A DNA stretch of 64,000 nucleotides. Source: Streptococcus oralis subsp. tigurinus. GTDB taxonomy: Bacteria > Bacillota > Bacilli > Lactobacillales > Streptococcaceae. Under the pieces are notes generated by a model. That model ran no database searches, was not told the DNA's origin, and worked only from the letters and a program-made list of their open reading frames with translations. Within the stretch, counting starts at the first letter, position 1. The number at the start of each line of letters is the position of its first letter. This document shows positions 1 to 9,751 of the stretch, in pieces. The stretch spans positions 310,001-374,000 of the forward strand of contig NZ_AP018338.1 of assembly GCF_002356415.1 (NCBI RefSeq), given 5' to 3'. Both the position numbers and the translations under genes were made by a program.

Positions 1-2
1 CT

Positions 3-1445
3 CGTGGTGAATTGACCGTTATTGGAGCGACAACTCAAGACGAATACCGTAACACCATCTTGAAAAATGCAGCTCTTGCTCGTCGTTTCAACGAAGTGAA
101 GGTCAATGCTCCTTCAGCAGAGGATACCTTTAAAATCCTTCAAGGGATTCGTGACCTCTATCAACAACACCACAATGTTATCTTGCCAGATGAAGTCTTG
201 AAAGCAGCAGTGGATTATTCTATCCAATACATTCCACAACGCAGCTTGCCAGATAAGGCTATTGACCTTGTAGACGTAACGGCTGCTCACTTGGCAGCTC
301 AACATCCTGTAACAGATGTGCATGCTGTTGAACGGGAAATTGAGGCAGAAAAAGACAAGCAAGAAAAAGCAGTTGAGGCAGAAGATTTTGAAGCAGCTCT
401 CAATGCCAAAACACGTATTGCAGAATTAGAGAAAAAAGTCGAAAACCACACAGAAGACATGAAAGTGACTGCAAACATCAACGATGTGGCTGAATCTGTG
501 GAACGAATGACTGGTATTCCAGTTTCACAAATGGGAGCATCAGATATCGAACGTTTGAAAGATATGGCTCATCGCTTGGAACACAAGGTTATCGGCCAAG
601 ACAAGGCGGTTGAAGCTGTAGCTCGTGCTATCCGTCGTAACCGTGCTGGTTTTGATGAAGGCAATCGCCCAATCGGTAGCTTCCTCTTTGTAGGTCCAAC
701 TGGGGTTGGTAAGACAGAACTTGCTAAGCAATTAGCGCTCGATATGTTTGGTACTAAAGATGCGATCATCCGCTTGGATATGTCTGAATACAGTGACCGC
801 ACAGCCGTATCTAAATTAATCGGTACAACAGCAGGTTATGTTGGGTATGATGACAATAGCAATACCTTGACAGAACGTGTTCGTCGCAATCCTTATTCTA
901 TCATTCTCTTGGACGAAATTGAAAAGGCTGATCCTCAAGTAATCACCCTTCTCCTCCAAGTATTGGATGACGGTCGTTTGACTGATGGTCAAGGAAATAC
1001 AGTGAACTTCAAGAACACGGTCATTATCGCGACATCAAATGCTGGATTTGGTTATGAAGCCAACTTGACAGAAGATGCGGACAAACCAGAGTTGATGGAT
1101 CGTTTGAAACCATTCTTCCGTCCAGAATTCCTCAACCGCTTTAACGCAGTTATCGAGTTTTCACACTTGAACAAGGAAGATCTTTCTAAGATTGTGGACT
1201 TGATGTTGGCTGAAGTCAACCAAACTTTGGCTAAGAAAGACATTGATTTGGAAGTCAGCCAAGCAGCTAAGGACTTTATCACAGAAGAAGGCTATGACGA
1301 AGTTATGGGGGTTCGTCCTCTCCGTCGCGTGGTTGAACAACAAATTCGTGATAAAGTAACAGACTTCCACTTGGATCATCTAGATGCCAAACATTTGGAA
1401 GCAGACATGGAAGATGGCGTTTTGGTCATTCGTGAAAAAGCCTAA
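3..1445 (+). CDS. clpL: ClpL, HSP100 ATPase/chaperone (3' part, truncated by window edge)
   Basis: The reading frame is open from the first base, so the true start lies upstream; the TTG at 12 is internal (residues RGEL precede it). What remains is the end of the first AAA+ domain ([10 protein letters not shown], then the sensor region LARRF), a short middle-domain coiled coil (about residues 105-150), and a full second AAA+ domain with Walker [10 protein letters not shown], Walker [12 protein letters not shown] and the ClpB-D2-like end [14 protein letters not shown] see no ClpP-docking IGF-type loop, which fits ClpL, a heat-induced streptococcal Clp ATPase that acts without ClpP. Position beside luxS matches the pneumococcal clpL-luxS order as I recall it. 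ClpE or ClpC are the alternatives, but neither sits here. Confidence 0.88.
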   Translation, partial: RGELTVIGATTQDEYRNTILKNAALARRFNEVKVNAPSAEDTFKILQGIRDLYQQHHNVILPDEVLKAAVDYSIQYIPQRSLPDKAIDLVDVTAAHLAAQHPVTDVHAVEREIEAEKDKQEKAVEAEDFEAALNAKTRIAELEKKVENHTEDMKVTANINDVAESVERMTGIPVSQMGASDIERLKDMAHRLEHKVIGQDKAVEAVARAIRRNRAGFDEGNRPIGSFLFVGPTGVGKTELAKQLALDMFGTKDAIIRLDMSEYSDRTAVSKLIGTTAGYVGYDDNSNTLTERVRRNPYSIILLDEIEKADPQVITLLLQVLDDGRLTDGQGNTVNFKNTVIIATSNAGFGYEANLTEDADKPELMDRLKPFFRPEFLNRFNAVIEFSHLNKEDLSKIVDLMLAEVNQTLAKKDIDLEVSQAAKDFITEEGYDEVMGVRPLRRVVEQQIRDKVTDFHLDHLDAKHLEADMEDGVLVIREKA

Positions 1446-1462
1446 CTCAAGATTTTGAGAAT

Positions 1463-1499
1463 AAAAAAGAAGGAACTAGCTAAAAGCTAGTTCCTTTTT
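1463..1499. terminator. Bidirectional terminator between clpL and luxS
   Basis: Arms AAGGAACTAGC and GCTAGTTCCTT (11 bp, perfect) close a 5-nt loop. They have an A-run on the left and a T-run on the right, so the hairpin can serve both convergent genes. Confidence 0.85.
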
Positions 1500-1503
1500 G
1501 TGT

Positions 1504-1986
1504 TTAGATAACATGACGCTCAAAGGCATCATCTGAGATTCCTTGTTCCAGGATGAGTTTCGCCCATTCTTTAGCTGAAAAGAGGCTGTGGTCCTTGTAG
1601 TTTCCGCAAGATTCGATGGTTGTTCCAGGGACATCTTCCCAAGTAGTGGTTTCAGCAATTTCCTTGAGCGAATCCTTGATAACGGCCGCAATTTCAGCGC
1701 TAGTATGGCGTCCCCACATAATCATGTGGAAGCCTGTGCGGCAACCAAATGGTGAGCAGTCAATCATGCCGTCAATGCGGGTACGGATGAGTTTTGCCAA
1801 GAGGTGTTCGATAGTGTGAAGGCCAGCGGTAGGGATAGAGTCCTCATTTGGCTGTACCAAGCGAATATCAAAGTTGGAGATGACATCTCCCTTTGGCCCT
1901 GTTTCTTCCCCAATCAAGCGAACATAGGGTGCTTTAACAATAGTGTGGTCAAGTTCAAAACTTTCAACAATAACTTCTTTTGACAT
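1504..1986 (-). CDS. luxS: LuxS, S-ribosylhomocysteine lyase
   Basis: 160 residues, the family's usual length. LuxS cleaves S-ribosylhomocysteine to homocysteine and DPD, the AI-2 precursor, in the activated methyl cycle of the cytoplasm. The metal ligands are visible: His57 and His61 in HTIEHLL, and Cys127 in ESCGNY. The catalytic Cys82 lies in FGCRTGF. The ATG at 1986 follows an AAGGA ribosome site, and an extended -10 (TGATATAAT on the minus strand) lies just upstream. It is transcribed alone, toward clpL, and ends at the shared terminator. Confidence 0.97.
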   Translation of the reverse strand: MSKEVIVESFELDHTIVKAPYVRLIGEETGPKGDVISNFDIRLVQPNEDSIPTAGLHTIEHLLAKLIRTRIDGMIDCSPFGCRTGFHMIMWGRHTSAEIAAVIKDSLKEIAETTTWEDVPGTTIESCGNYKDHSLFSAKEWAKLILEQGISDDAFERHVI

Positions 1987-2013
1987 GGTAGTTCCTTTCA
2001 GTTTTCTTTTTTC

Positions 2014-2019
2014 ATTATA
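2014..2019 (-). promoter_or_regulatory. luxS extended -10 promoter element
   Basis: On the minus strand the sequence reads TGATATAAT, an extended -10 box about 30 bases before the luxS start. I did not find a good -35. Confidence 0.6.
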
Positions 2020-2190
2020 TCATAAAGGGTGCTGTTGATGGAGTTTGATAAATAACTTTTTGAGACTAGAATGATAATAAAGTCTCTATACATAAACCTC
2101 AGAATTATAAAAAAGAATGGAGTAAAGGAAAAGAAAAACTGAGTTCTTTCTAATGAAGCTAGAGCGACTTTTGAAAAGTGGATCAACTTT
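2020..2190. other. Intergenic region upstream of the ABC/two-component operon; no gene
   Basis: An AT-rich spacer. It holds two small inverted repeats (GAGACT/AGTCTC at 2062-2086 and AAAAGT/ACTTTT at about 2175-2192), neither followed by a convincing T-run. A 62-codon minus-strand frame here has no ribosome site and no recognisable motif, so I do not call it. Confidence 0.4.
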
Positions 2191-2191
2191 T

Positions 2192-2244
2192 TCTGAAATT
2201 TCTGTTTAATCTCTGAACTAATTCTGAACTAGATTGGGTATACT
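2192..2244 (+). promoter_or_regulatory. Probable activator-dependent promoter with 11-bp-pitch direct repeats
   Basis: TCTGAACTA occurs at 2212-2220 and again at 2223-2231, exactly 11 bp apart. The related TCTGTTTAA (2201) lies 11 bp before the first copy and TCTGAAATT (2192) 9 bp before that. The -10 is TATACT at 2239-2244. No TTGACA-like -35 sits 17 bp upstream; the repeats occupy that place. Direct repeats on a helical-turn pitch next to the -10 are typical of OmpR/PhoP-family targets, and the operon encodes such a regulator. Confidence 0.6.
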
Positions 2245-2272
2245 GGAGAAAATAAAGATAAAGGAGTTCAGT

Positions 2273-2980
2273 ATGGAACATATGGTGAAAATAGAAGGCG
2301 TCTGCAAAAAGCATGGCAGCAAGCAGATTTTAGAAGATATTTCTTTTACAGCTAGAAGCGGTCGGATTACAGCTTTTCTAGGCCCAAATGGTGCAGGAAA
2401 AAGTTCGACCTTGAGGATTCTCTTGGGATTAGATTGGGCGACAGCAGGGACTGCAACTTTTGATGGGCAAACCTATCAATCAATGACCTATCCGCTCAGA
2501 ACGGTAGGTGCAGCCTTTGATGGCATTGGCGGTCTGCCAAATCGAAAGGTCTATGACCACTTGAGGATTATTGCAGCAAGTAATGCTATTCCCAAGTCTC
2601 GGATCGATGAGGTTTTGGAGATGACTGGAATCGCTCATAAGAGGAAGGACCTCTTGTCAAGCCTGTCTCTGGGGGAAGGTCAACGCTTGGGTTTGGCAGC
2701 AGCTTTGCTGGGTGATCCTCAGTTTCTTATATTAGATGAGCCGACTAATGGGCTGGATCCAAGTGGGATTAAGTGGTTTAGAAAGTTCATCCGTCAGCAG
2801 GCTGATTTAGGGAAAACGGTACTTCTATCTTCCCATATCCTATCAGAGGTGCAAATGGTGACAGATGATGTAGTCTTGATTCATCATGGGCGAATTATTG
2901 AGCAGGGACGATTGGAAGAGGTGCTGCAAGATTCAGACAGTCTAGAAGATCTCTTCTTTGATTTGACAGAGGAGGTTTAA
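2273..2980 (+). CDS. ABC transporter ATP-binding protein (probable antimicrobial-peptide/drug exporter)
   Basis: 235 residues from the ATG at 2273, which has AAGGAG seven bases upstream; an in-frame TTG at 2234 lies inside the promoter and is rejected. Walker A is GPNGAGKSS (37-45), Walker B FLILDEP (151-157) and the switch His lies in SSHI. The signature is LSLGE rather than LSGGQ, and the Q-loop region reads GAAFDG. Both variants recall the LanF/BcrA-like ATPases of lantibiotic- and bacitracin-export systems. It is the first gene of a five-gene operon with two ABC-2 permeases and a two-component system. Self-protection against a membrane-active peptide is likely, but the substrate cannot be read from the sequence. 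Confidence 0.82.
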   Translation: MEHMVKIEGVCKKHGSKQILEDISFTARSGRITAFLGPNGAGKSSTLRILLGLDWATAGTATFDGQTYQSMTYPLRTVGAAFDGIGGLPNRKVYDHLRIIAASNAIPKSRIDEVLEMTGIAHKRKDLLSSLSLGEGQRLGLAAALLGDPQFLILDEPTNGLDPSGIKWFRKFIRQQADLGKTVLLSSHILSEVQMVTDDVVLIHHGRIIEQGRLEEVLQDSDSLEDLFFDLTEEV

Positions 2981-2981
2981 G

Positions 2982-3770
2982 ATGAAAGAAACGATGTCCT
3001 TATTGCATTCAGAATGGTTGAAAATTCGCTCAACCAAGGCTTTCAAAGTGAGTATGGCCCTCATGCTGCTATTGGTGCCTGTCGTATCCTGGCTGGAGGG
3101 TCGACAGTATTTGTCTATTGGCTTGGATGCTACGCCTGAGACGGTTCCCAGTCTGATAAACGCCATTGATCCGCTGGAATATCTAGGTCTCAACGGGGCT
3201 TCTATGGCGGTCATGGTTTTGGTCATTTTAGCTGGAATTTTGGGAGCTATGGAATTTCAGTCTCATAGCTTGAGAACCAGTCTCTTGACCTGTAATAACC
3301 GCCTGAAGTTGCTTGTGGGGAAACTCATGACCTTTACTTGCTTTTCTCTTGCCACTAGCTTTTTATCAATCTACTTTAGTTATATGGTCATGCATCTCGC
3401 TTTAGGAAAGGAAGGACTTGATCCGATTCTGCTCAATCAGGCAGCTTGGAGTTTGATTTTGTGGAAAACCTTATCTCTGACCTTATTGGGAATCCTTTCG
3501 TTTTTGTTAGGTTTATTGGCTCGGACCATGCTAGTTCCTCTGCTTTTTCTCGTACCCCAAATCTATAATTTAGGAAACTACCTAGCTGCTCACACGAGTT
3601 GGGGAGCTTATTTGCCACAGCCAGCAGGAGAGTTGTTTGCTGCAACGCCAACTTCCCAATATGCTAACAATCCCTTGCAAGGGCTGTTGATACTTGGTGC
3701 ATGGTTGCTAGTCATCGGCGGCATGGCTTCTCTGCGCTTTTTGAAGACGGATTTGGGAGGGCGCTACTGA
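2982..3770 (+). CDS. ABC-2 type transporter permease 1
   Basis: 262 residues with about six hydrophobic segments (near residues 25-40, 74-92, 113-132, 153-180, 183-195 and 235-255) and a soluble start SEWLKIRSTKAF, a pattern common to small ABC-2 permeases. GGAGG precedes the ATG, one base after the ATPase stop. Its stop TGA shares bases with the next ATG (TGATGA), so the two permeases are probably translationally coupled and form a heterodimeric channel with the ATPase. No specific subfamily is recognisable by eye. Confidence 0.75.
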   Translation: MKETMSLLHSEWLKIRSTKAFKVSMALMLLLVPVVSWLEGRQYLSIGLDATPETVPSLINAIDPLEYLGLNGASMAVMVLVILAGILGAMEFQSHSLRTSLLTCNNRLKLLVGKLMTFTCFSLATSFLSIYFSYMVMHLALGKEGLDPILLNQAAWSLILWKTLSLTLLGILSFLLGLLARTMLVPLLFLVPQIYNLGNYLAAHTSWGAYLPQPAGELFAATPTSQYANNPLQGLLILGAWLLVIGGMASLRFLKTDLGGRY

Positions 3771-4492
3771 TGATAAAAGCTCTGCTTAGAAGTGAATGGA
3801 TTAAGTTCCGTTCTTATTATCTCGCTCTTGGTGCAGCCTTAGTGGCTATGGTAGCTGTTCCATTTTTTCTGATGAATCTTGACTACAGTCAGACAGCAGT
3901 TGGTCAGACGAAGGCTCTGAGCGAGGTTTTGCATGCCCTCTATCTGGCGCAGCCTGTCATCGTCATCTTTACTTCTCTCTATTTTGCCCAGGAGTTTGTC
4001 AAGTCTGGGATGCGAACGAATTTTCTAACCGTATCAAATAGAAAGGCTTGGTTGGCTGGGAAATTCCTTTTTCTGGACTTGCTGCTCTTGGTTCTCTACA
4101 GTGTCATGATAGGCAGCTGTTTCCTTGTTATGCTGGCTCGTTTTGACCTAAGCTTTAGCTGGTCCTTACTAGAGAAATTCCTCTATTACAGCTCTTTTGG
4201 TCTTCTCAGCAATATTTTTCTGGCTTTTTTAACTGCTGGCCTCGCTTTGCTCTTTCAATCTTGGGTTGTGCCGGTGTCGGTGCTCTTTCCTCTCTTGATT
4301 GGTCTCAGCCGTTTATTAGCGACTTTCATCAAAGAAGCAAAATACCTGCCCGATCTGGCTACCCTAAATCTTTTTGAGTATGAAGGGCTTCAGCAGTCAA
4401 TAGATCTCTCAGGGCTGGGGATACAGCTTTTATGGTTAGCTTTGGTTTGGAGCTCTGCCATATTTTTAACCTTGAAACGAGATGTTCGCTAG
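3770..4492 (+). CDS. ABC-2 type transporter permease 2
   Basis: 240 residues from the ATG at 3770, which overlaps the stop of permease 1. An upstream in-frame start at 3701 would lie deep inside permease 1 and is rejected. It opens with LLRSEWIKFRSYY, closely like permease 1 (LLHSEWLKIRSTK), so the two probably arose by duplication. About six hydrophobic segments follow, including one near residues 18-35. Together with permease 1 it should form the membrane part of the exporter, a LanE/LanG-like arrangement. Confidence 0.75.
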   Translation: MIKALLRSEWIKFRSYYLALGAALVAMVAVPFFLMNLDYSQTAVGQTKALSEVLHALYLAQPVIVIFTSLYFAQEFVKSGMRTNFLTVSNRKAWLAGKFLFLDLLLLVLYSVMIGSCFLVMLARFDLSFSWSLLEKFLYYSSFGLLSNIFLAFLTAGLALLFQSWVVPVSVLFPLLIGLSRLLATFIKEAKYLPDLATLNLFEYEGLQQSIDLSGLGIQLLWLALVWSSAIFLTLKRDVR

Positions 4493-4504
4493 AGGTATGC
4501 TATA

Positions 4505-5203
4505 ATGGAACTCATGAGACAGTATCGTATTTTGGTAGTTGATGACGACCGGAGCATTTTGAAGCTAGTAAAAAACGTCCTAGAGCTAGATGCTTATGAT
4601 GTGATAACGCTTGATCGGATAGAAGACCTAGAGTTGACGCATTTTGTCGGATATGACTTGATTCTGCTGGATGTGATGATGGAGCCTGTTAATGGTTTTG
4701 AGCTGTGTTCCTACATTCGTCCTCATCTTTCGTGTCCGATCATCTTTTTGACGGCTAAGGAATTGGAGGCGGACAAGGTGGAAGGACTCTTTCGCGGAGC
4801 AGATGACTATATTGTCAAGCCTTTTGGAACCAAAGAATTGCTGGCGCGTGTCAGAGCTCATCTTCGGCGGGAGGAAAGACGGGAGGAGCGATACTCTGAA
4901 ATTGCTTCTTGTCAATTTTATCCAGAGCGCTATGAAGTTGCCTGTTTTGGTAAAGTCTTGAAATTTTCAGAGCGAGAGTTTAAGTTGCTACATTTACTAG
5001 CTAGCAATCCCAAGCAGACCTTTTCAGCTGAACGCCTGCATACCTTGCTTTACCCAGAAAGCTCAGAAACACAACTTCGCTCTATCTCAGAATACGTATA
5101 TCAGATTCGCCAAAAATGCAAACAAGAAGGGCTGCAAGCAATCGCAACAGTGAGAGGAGTAGGCTATAGATGGCAATTAGAACCCGAAATTTCAAAAGCC
5201 TAG
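4505..5203 (+). CDS. OmpR-family response regulator of the ABC module
   Basis: 232 residues. The receiver domain has the acidic cluster VVDDD (11-15), phosphoacceptor Asp56 in LILLDVMM and the conserved Lys105 in IVKPFG. The C-terminal winged helix ends in TVRGVGYRW. The start at 4505 has AGAGG nine bases upstream, overlapping the stop of permease 2; ATG 4514 is an alternative. The next gene starts inside this one. Likely activated by the neighbouring kinase, it is the best candidate to bind the direct repeats at 2192-2231. Confidence 0.9.
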   Translation: MELMRQYRILVVDDDRSILKLVKNVLELDAYDVITLDRIEDLELTHFVGYDLILLDVMMEPVNGFELCSYIRPHLSCPIIFLTAKELEADKVEGLFRGADDYIVKPFGTKELLARVRAHLRREERREERYSEIASCQFYPERYEVACFGKVLKFSEREFKLLHLLASNPKQTFSAERLHTLLYPESSETQLRSISEYVYQIRQKCKQEGLQAIATVRGVGYRWQLEPEISKA

Positions 5204-6201
5204 TCTGGACAACTAGCTTGAAAATCGTCTTTTTCCATGTTTTGATTTTTGTGCTTATAGGTTATGAATTTACGCAAGGAAGTGATCACGTTCTTTTCGC
5301 CTTGTTCTTCTGGGCAGGGAGCTTGCTGCTGATTACTTTTTATCATATTTTGAAATTGCTCCGAAAAATCGACAGGGAAATAAAAATGCTAAAGAGCGAG
5401 AAGCTTTTAAAAGAAAATCAAAGCCAGCTTTTTCGGATTGAGGAAATGCTAGAAGTCTATAGCGATTTACGGAGCAGCCACCAAGAAAATGCTCGTCTTC
5501 TAGAAAAAGAGCAGCAGCATAATCAGGAGTTGATTTTACAGCTATCAGCGACATCGCACGATTTGAAGACGCCCCTAACTGTGATTAAGGGTAATGCTGA
5601 GCTCTTGGAAATGGCGCAGTTAGGCCAGCCACAGGCAGACTATGCTGCTGAGATTTTGCAGGCTAGTTACAAGATGGAAGAATATTGTGCCTCTCTTATT
5701 GATTACGCTAAGGCTTTTCAGATTGATTCTAATCAGTTCAGTCAGCTTTCCTTAGAGGACTTTTTGGCCTATCTCCAGGACGATTGGGCACTGTTCAGTA
5801 AACAGGAAAGCTATCGTTTTTATCTCCAAGAAGATTGTGATCTTAGTCTGATTTTGTCGATTCATTTGGACTATCTCAAACGGGCTTTGCTCAATATTTT
5901 ACTGAATGCGCTTGAACATGCGGACCAGGATCAAAAGGAAGTCAAGCTAACGGTATCAGTGCAGCAGGACCAGTTGGTTTTTGCTATCTGGAACAACGGC
6001 CCTTCATTTTCAGAGGAGATGCTACTGGGAGCGGAACGGCTCTTTTACCAGAGTGACCAAAGCCGCAATTCAGCTAATCCCCATCATGGTATCGGCTTAG
6101 CCTTTTCTAAGCAGGTAGCTCTCTTGCATGGTGGCCGTCTGACCCTGCTCAATCCAGATCAAGGAGGAGCCTCTGTCGAGTTGACAATTTCATTAAAATA
6201 A
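5170..6201 (+). CDS. Intramembrane-sensing sensor histidine kinase
   Basis: 343 residues, overlapping the regulator gene by 34 bp. Two membrane segments (about 14-31 and 40-60) are separated by only about eight residues, so there is essentially no extracellular sensor domain. This is the hallmark of intramembrane-sensing kinases of peptide-antibiotic responses, where the transporter often relays the signal. A coiled-coil linker (70-120) leads to the H-box SATSHDLKTP with His130, an N-box LNILLNALEH and a G-box HHGIGLAF. It phosphorylates the upstream regulator. The kinase class is clear; the stimulus is inferred. Confidence 0.9.
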   Translation: MAIRTRNFKSLVWTTSLKIVFFHVLIFVLIGYEFTQGSDHVLFALFFWAGSLLLITFYHILKLLRKIDREIKMLKSEKLLKENQSQLFRIEEMLEVYSDLRSSHQENARLLEKEQQHNQELILQLSATSHDLKTPLTVIKGNAELLEMAQLGQPQADYAAEILQASYKMEEYCASLIDYAKAFQIDSNQFSQLSLEDFLAYLQDDWALFSKQESYRFYLQEDCDLSLILSIHLDYLKRALLNILLNALEHADQDQKEVKLTVSVQQDQLVFAIWNNGPSFSEEMLLGAERLFYQSDQSRNSANPHHGIGLAFSKQVALLHGGRLTLLNPDQGGASVELTISLK

Positions 6202-6220
6202 ATGAGGATGGAAGATTATA

Positions 6221-6276
6221 AAAACGCATAATACCAAGTGTCCAAAAGACTTGATATTATGCGTTTGATTTTTTTA
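6221..6276 (+). terminator. Terminator after the ABC/two-component operon
   Basis: Long imperfect arms (AAACGCATAAT..CAAGT and ACTTG..ATTATGCGTTT) close a loop of about 9 nt and are followed by GATTTTTTTATT. It may also stop the convergent DUF1846 transcript. Confidence 0.75.
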
Positions 6277-6335
6277 TTATGTAAAGATTTACTGGATTTT
6301 TCTCTCAAATTGAGTTTTTGTCCAGCCTTGTTTAT

Positions 6336-7820
6336 TTACTTACGATACAGGCGATCGTATTGGTAGTATGGGTCAAAGGTTACGTTGATGCCTAGCTTGC
6401 GAAGGACATTCTTGTCTTCATCGGTCAAGATGATGGTTGAGTGGGCTTCGCTTCCTTTGAGGTTCCCAAGTTCTTCCATGGCACGCGCAGCATCTGGATT
6501 TTCCATAGCTGTGATGGCTAGCGCAATCAAAATTTCATTTGAGTGGAGGCGAGGATTGCGGCTACCTAGATGATCGATTTTAAGACCTTGAATTGGCTTG
6601 ACGACTTCAGGCTCGATTAGTTTCACTTCCTTAGCGATATCAGCTGATTTTTTGATGGCATTGATTAAGGCGGCAGCTGTAGGACCAAAGAGTTCAGAGT
6701 TTTTACCAGTCACGACTTCCCCGCTTGGCAATTCAAGGGCTAGGGCAGGACCACCAGTTTCTTCTGCTTTTTGGCGTGCAGCAACAGCAACCTGACGGTC
6801 TGCAGGAGTGATGCCGAGGTCGTTCATGAGCAGTTCAATTTTCTTGACAGCAGTTTCTCCGACTTTTTCAGCTTTAAAATCAAGTACAGTCTGATAGTAG
6901 CGACGGATGATTTCTTGTTTCGAAGCTTCGATAGCAGCTTCATTATCAGTAATAGCGAAGCCAACCATGTTGACACCCATGTCTGTTGGTGAAGCGTATG
7001 GAGATTCACCGAGAATGCGTTCCAACATACGTTTGAGAACTGGGAAGATTTCGATATCACGGTTGTAATTGACAGTAGTTTCTCCGTAAGTTTGAAGATG
7101 GAAGGGGTCAATCATGTTGACATCATCAAGGTCTGCGGTTGCAGCCTCGTAGGCCAAGTTGACCGGATGATGAAGGGGAAGATTCCAAACTGGGAAGGTT
7201 TCAAACTTAGCGTAACCAGACTTGATGCCATTGAGTTGGTCATGGTACATATTGGACATACAAGTGGCCAATTTTCCAGAACCAGGTCCAGGAGCGGTTA
7301 CGACAATCAAGTTGCGACTGGTTTTGATGTAGTCGTTTTTCCCCATACCTTCTGGAGAAATGATGTGGTCCATATCCGTCGGATATCCTTTGATTGGATA
7401 ATGAAGATAAGAATCAATTCCGTTTTTATCTAACTGGTTGCGGAAGGCATCTGCAGCTGGTTGGCCAGCGTATTGTGTGATGACAACCGAACCAACAAAA
7501 ATTCCCAGCTCATTGAATTTGTCAATCAAACGGAGAACTTCTTGGTCATAAGAAATGCCCAGGTCGCCACGCGCTTTAGAATGCTCGATGTTGCTTGCGT
7601 TAATGGCGATCACAACCTCAACCTGCTCTTTCAATTCTTGCAAGAGCTTGATTTTGTTGTCAGGCTCATAACCAGGAAGAACGCGAGCAGCGTGGAAATC
7701 TTCTAACATTTTGCCACCAAACTCCAAATAGAGTTTGCCGTCAAATTGGTTGATGCGCTCCAAGATGTGGTCGCGTTGTAGATTCAAATATTGTTCAGAA
7801 CTAAAAGCTTGTTTTTTCAT
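6336..7820 (-). CDS. DUF1846 family protein (ClpX-like nucleotide-binding fold of unknown role)
   Basis: 494 residues, full length for the DUF1846 family, conserved in streptococci beside luxS/dexB. It starts [19 protein letters not shown] and carries the typical [20 protein letters not shown] segment, a P-loop-like glycine-rich stretch near residues 174-182. No transmembrane segment or signal peptide is seen, so it should be cytoplasmic. Structural-genomics work placed the family near large P-loop proteins, but no reaction is established, so I assign none. It is transcribed alone from a minus-strand TATAAT (7840-7845), divergent from dexB. Confidence 0.85.
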   Translation of the reverse strand: MKKQAFSSEQYLNLQRDHILERINQFDGKLYLEFGGKMLEDFHAARVLPGYEPDNKIKLLQELKEQVEVVIAINASNIEHSKARGDLGISYDQEVLRLIDKFNELGIFVGSVVITQYAGQPAADAFRNQLDKNGIDSYLHYPIKGYPTDMDHIISPEGMGKNDYIKTSRNLIVVTAPGPGSGKLATCMSNMYHDQLNGIKSGYAKFETFPVWNLPLHHPVNLAYEAATADLDDVNMIDPFHLQTYGETTVNYNRDIEIFPVLKRMLERILGESPYASPTDMGVNMVGFAITDNEAAIEASKQEIIRRYYQTVLDFKAEKVGETAVKKIELLMNDLGITPADRQVAVAARQKAEETGGPALALELPSGEVVTGKNSELFGPTAAALINAIKKSADIAKEVKLIEPEVVKPIQGLKIDHLGSRNPRLHSNEILIALAITAMENPDAARAMEELGNLKGSEAHSTIILTDEDKNVLRKLGINVTFDPYYQYDRLYRK

Positions 7821-7900
7821 TTTTTTACCTCTGACCTCTATTATAATAAAAAAATGGGAGTTAGGAAACTACGGAGCTAAAAAAGAAATCAAAAAGATTA

Positions 7901-7938
7901 GGCAAACGCTTGCACTAAGTTTAAAAAAGCGCTATCAT
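7901..7938 (+). promoter_or_regulatory. dexB promoter overlapped by a LacI/CcpA-type operator
   Basis: The -35 TTGCAC (7910-7915) and -10 TATCAT (7933-7938) are 17 bp apart. The near-palindrome GCAAACGCTTGC (7902-7913), with a central CG typical of LacI/GalR-family operators such as MalR or cre sites, overlaps the -35. This predicts sugar-dependent repression of dexB. Confidence 0.65.
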
Positions 7939-7963
7939 AGACTATAGATTATTAAAATAATGA

Positions 7964-9583
<1,620 letters not shown>

Positions 9584-9591
9584 AATGAGAG

Positions 9592-9618
9592 AACTTCAAG
9601 CTTCAAAAGCTTGAGGTT
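9592..9618 (+). terminator. dexB terminator
   Basis: Arms ACTTCAAGCTT and AAGCTTGAGGT (one wobble) close a very short loop, followed by six T. Confidence 0.8.
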
Positions 9619-9664
9619 TTTTACTAAAAATTATATAGAAAACCCTTTAAAATATATTTGTTAG

Positions 9665-9720
9665 AATTTTCTAAAAAATCTGGCGAAAGTCCTTGCTTTT
9701 ATAAAAAAATAGGGTATAAT
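9665..9720 (+). promoter_or_regulatory. aliC-like promoter with CodY-like box
   Basis: The -35 TTGCTT (9693-9698) and the consensus -10 TATAAT (9715-9720) are 16 bp apart. Upstream, AATTTTCTAAAAAAT (9665-9679) matches the CodY box AATTTTCWGAAAATT at 13 of 15 positions. Confidence 0.6.
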
Positions 9721-9751
9721 GGTGAAAACACTATCTTTAAGGAGATTACTT

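Noticed and set aside
1998..2186. Minus-strand frame of 62 codons upstream of the ABC operon
   Set aside because: No ribosome site or recognisable motif. It is Phe/Ser/Ile-rich, as random AT-rich frames are, and runs into the luxS promoter.
2234..2272. Upstream TTG start for the ABC ATPase
   Set aside because: It lies within the promoter (-10 at 2239-2244), while ATG 2273 has a good AAGGAG.
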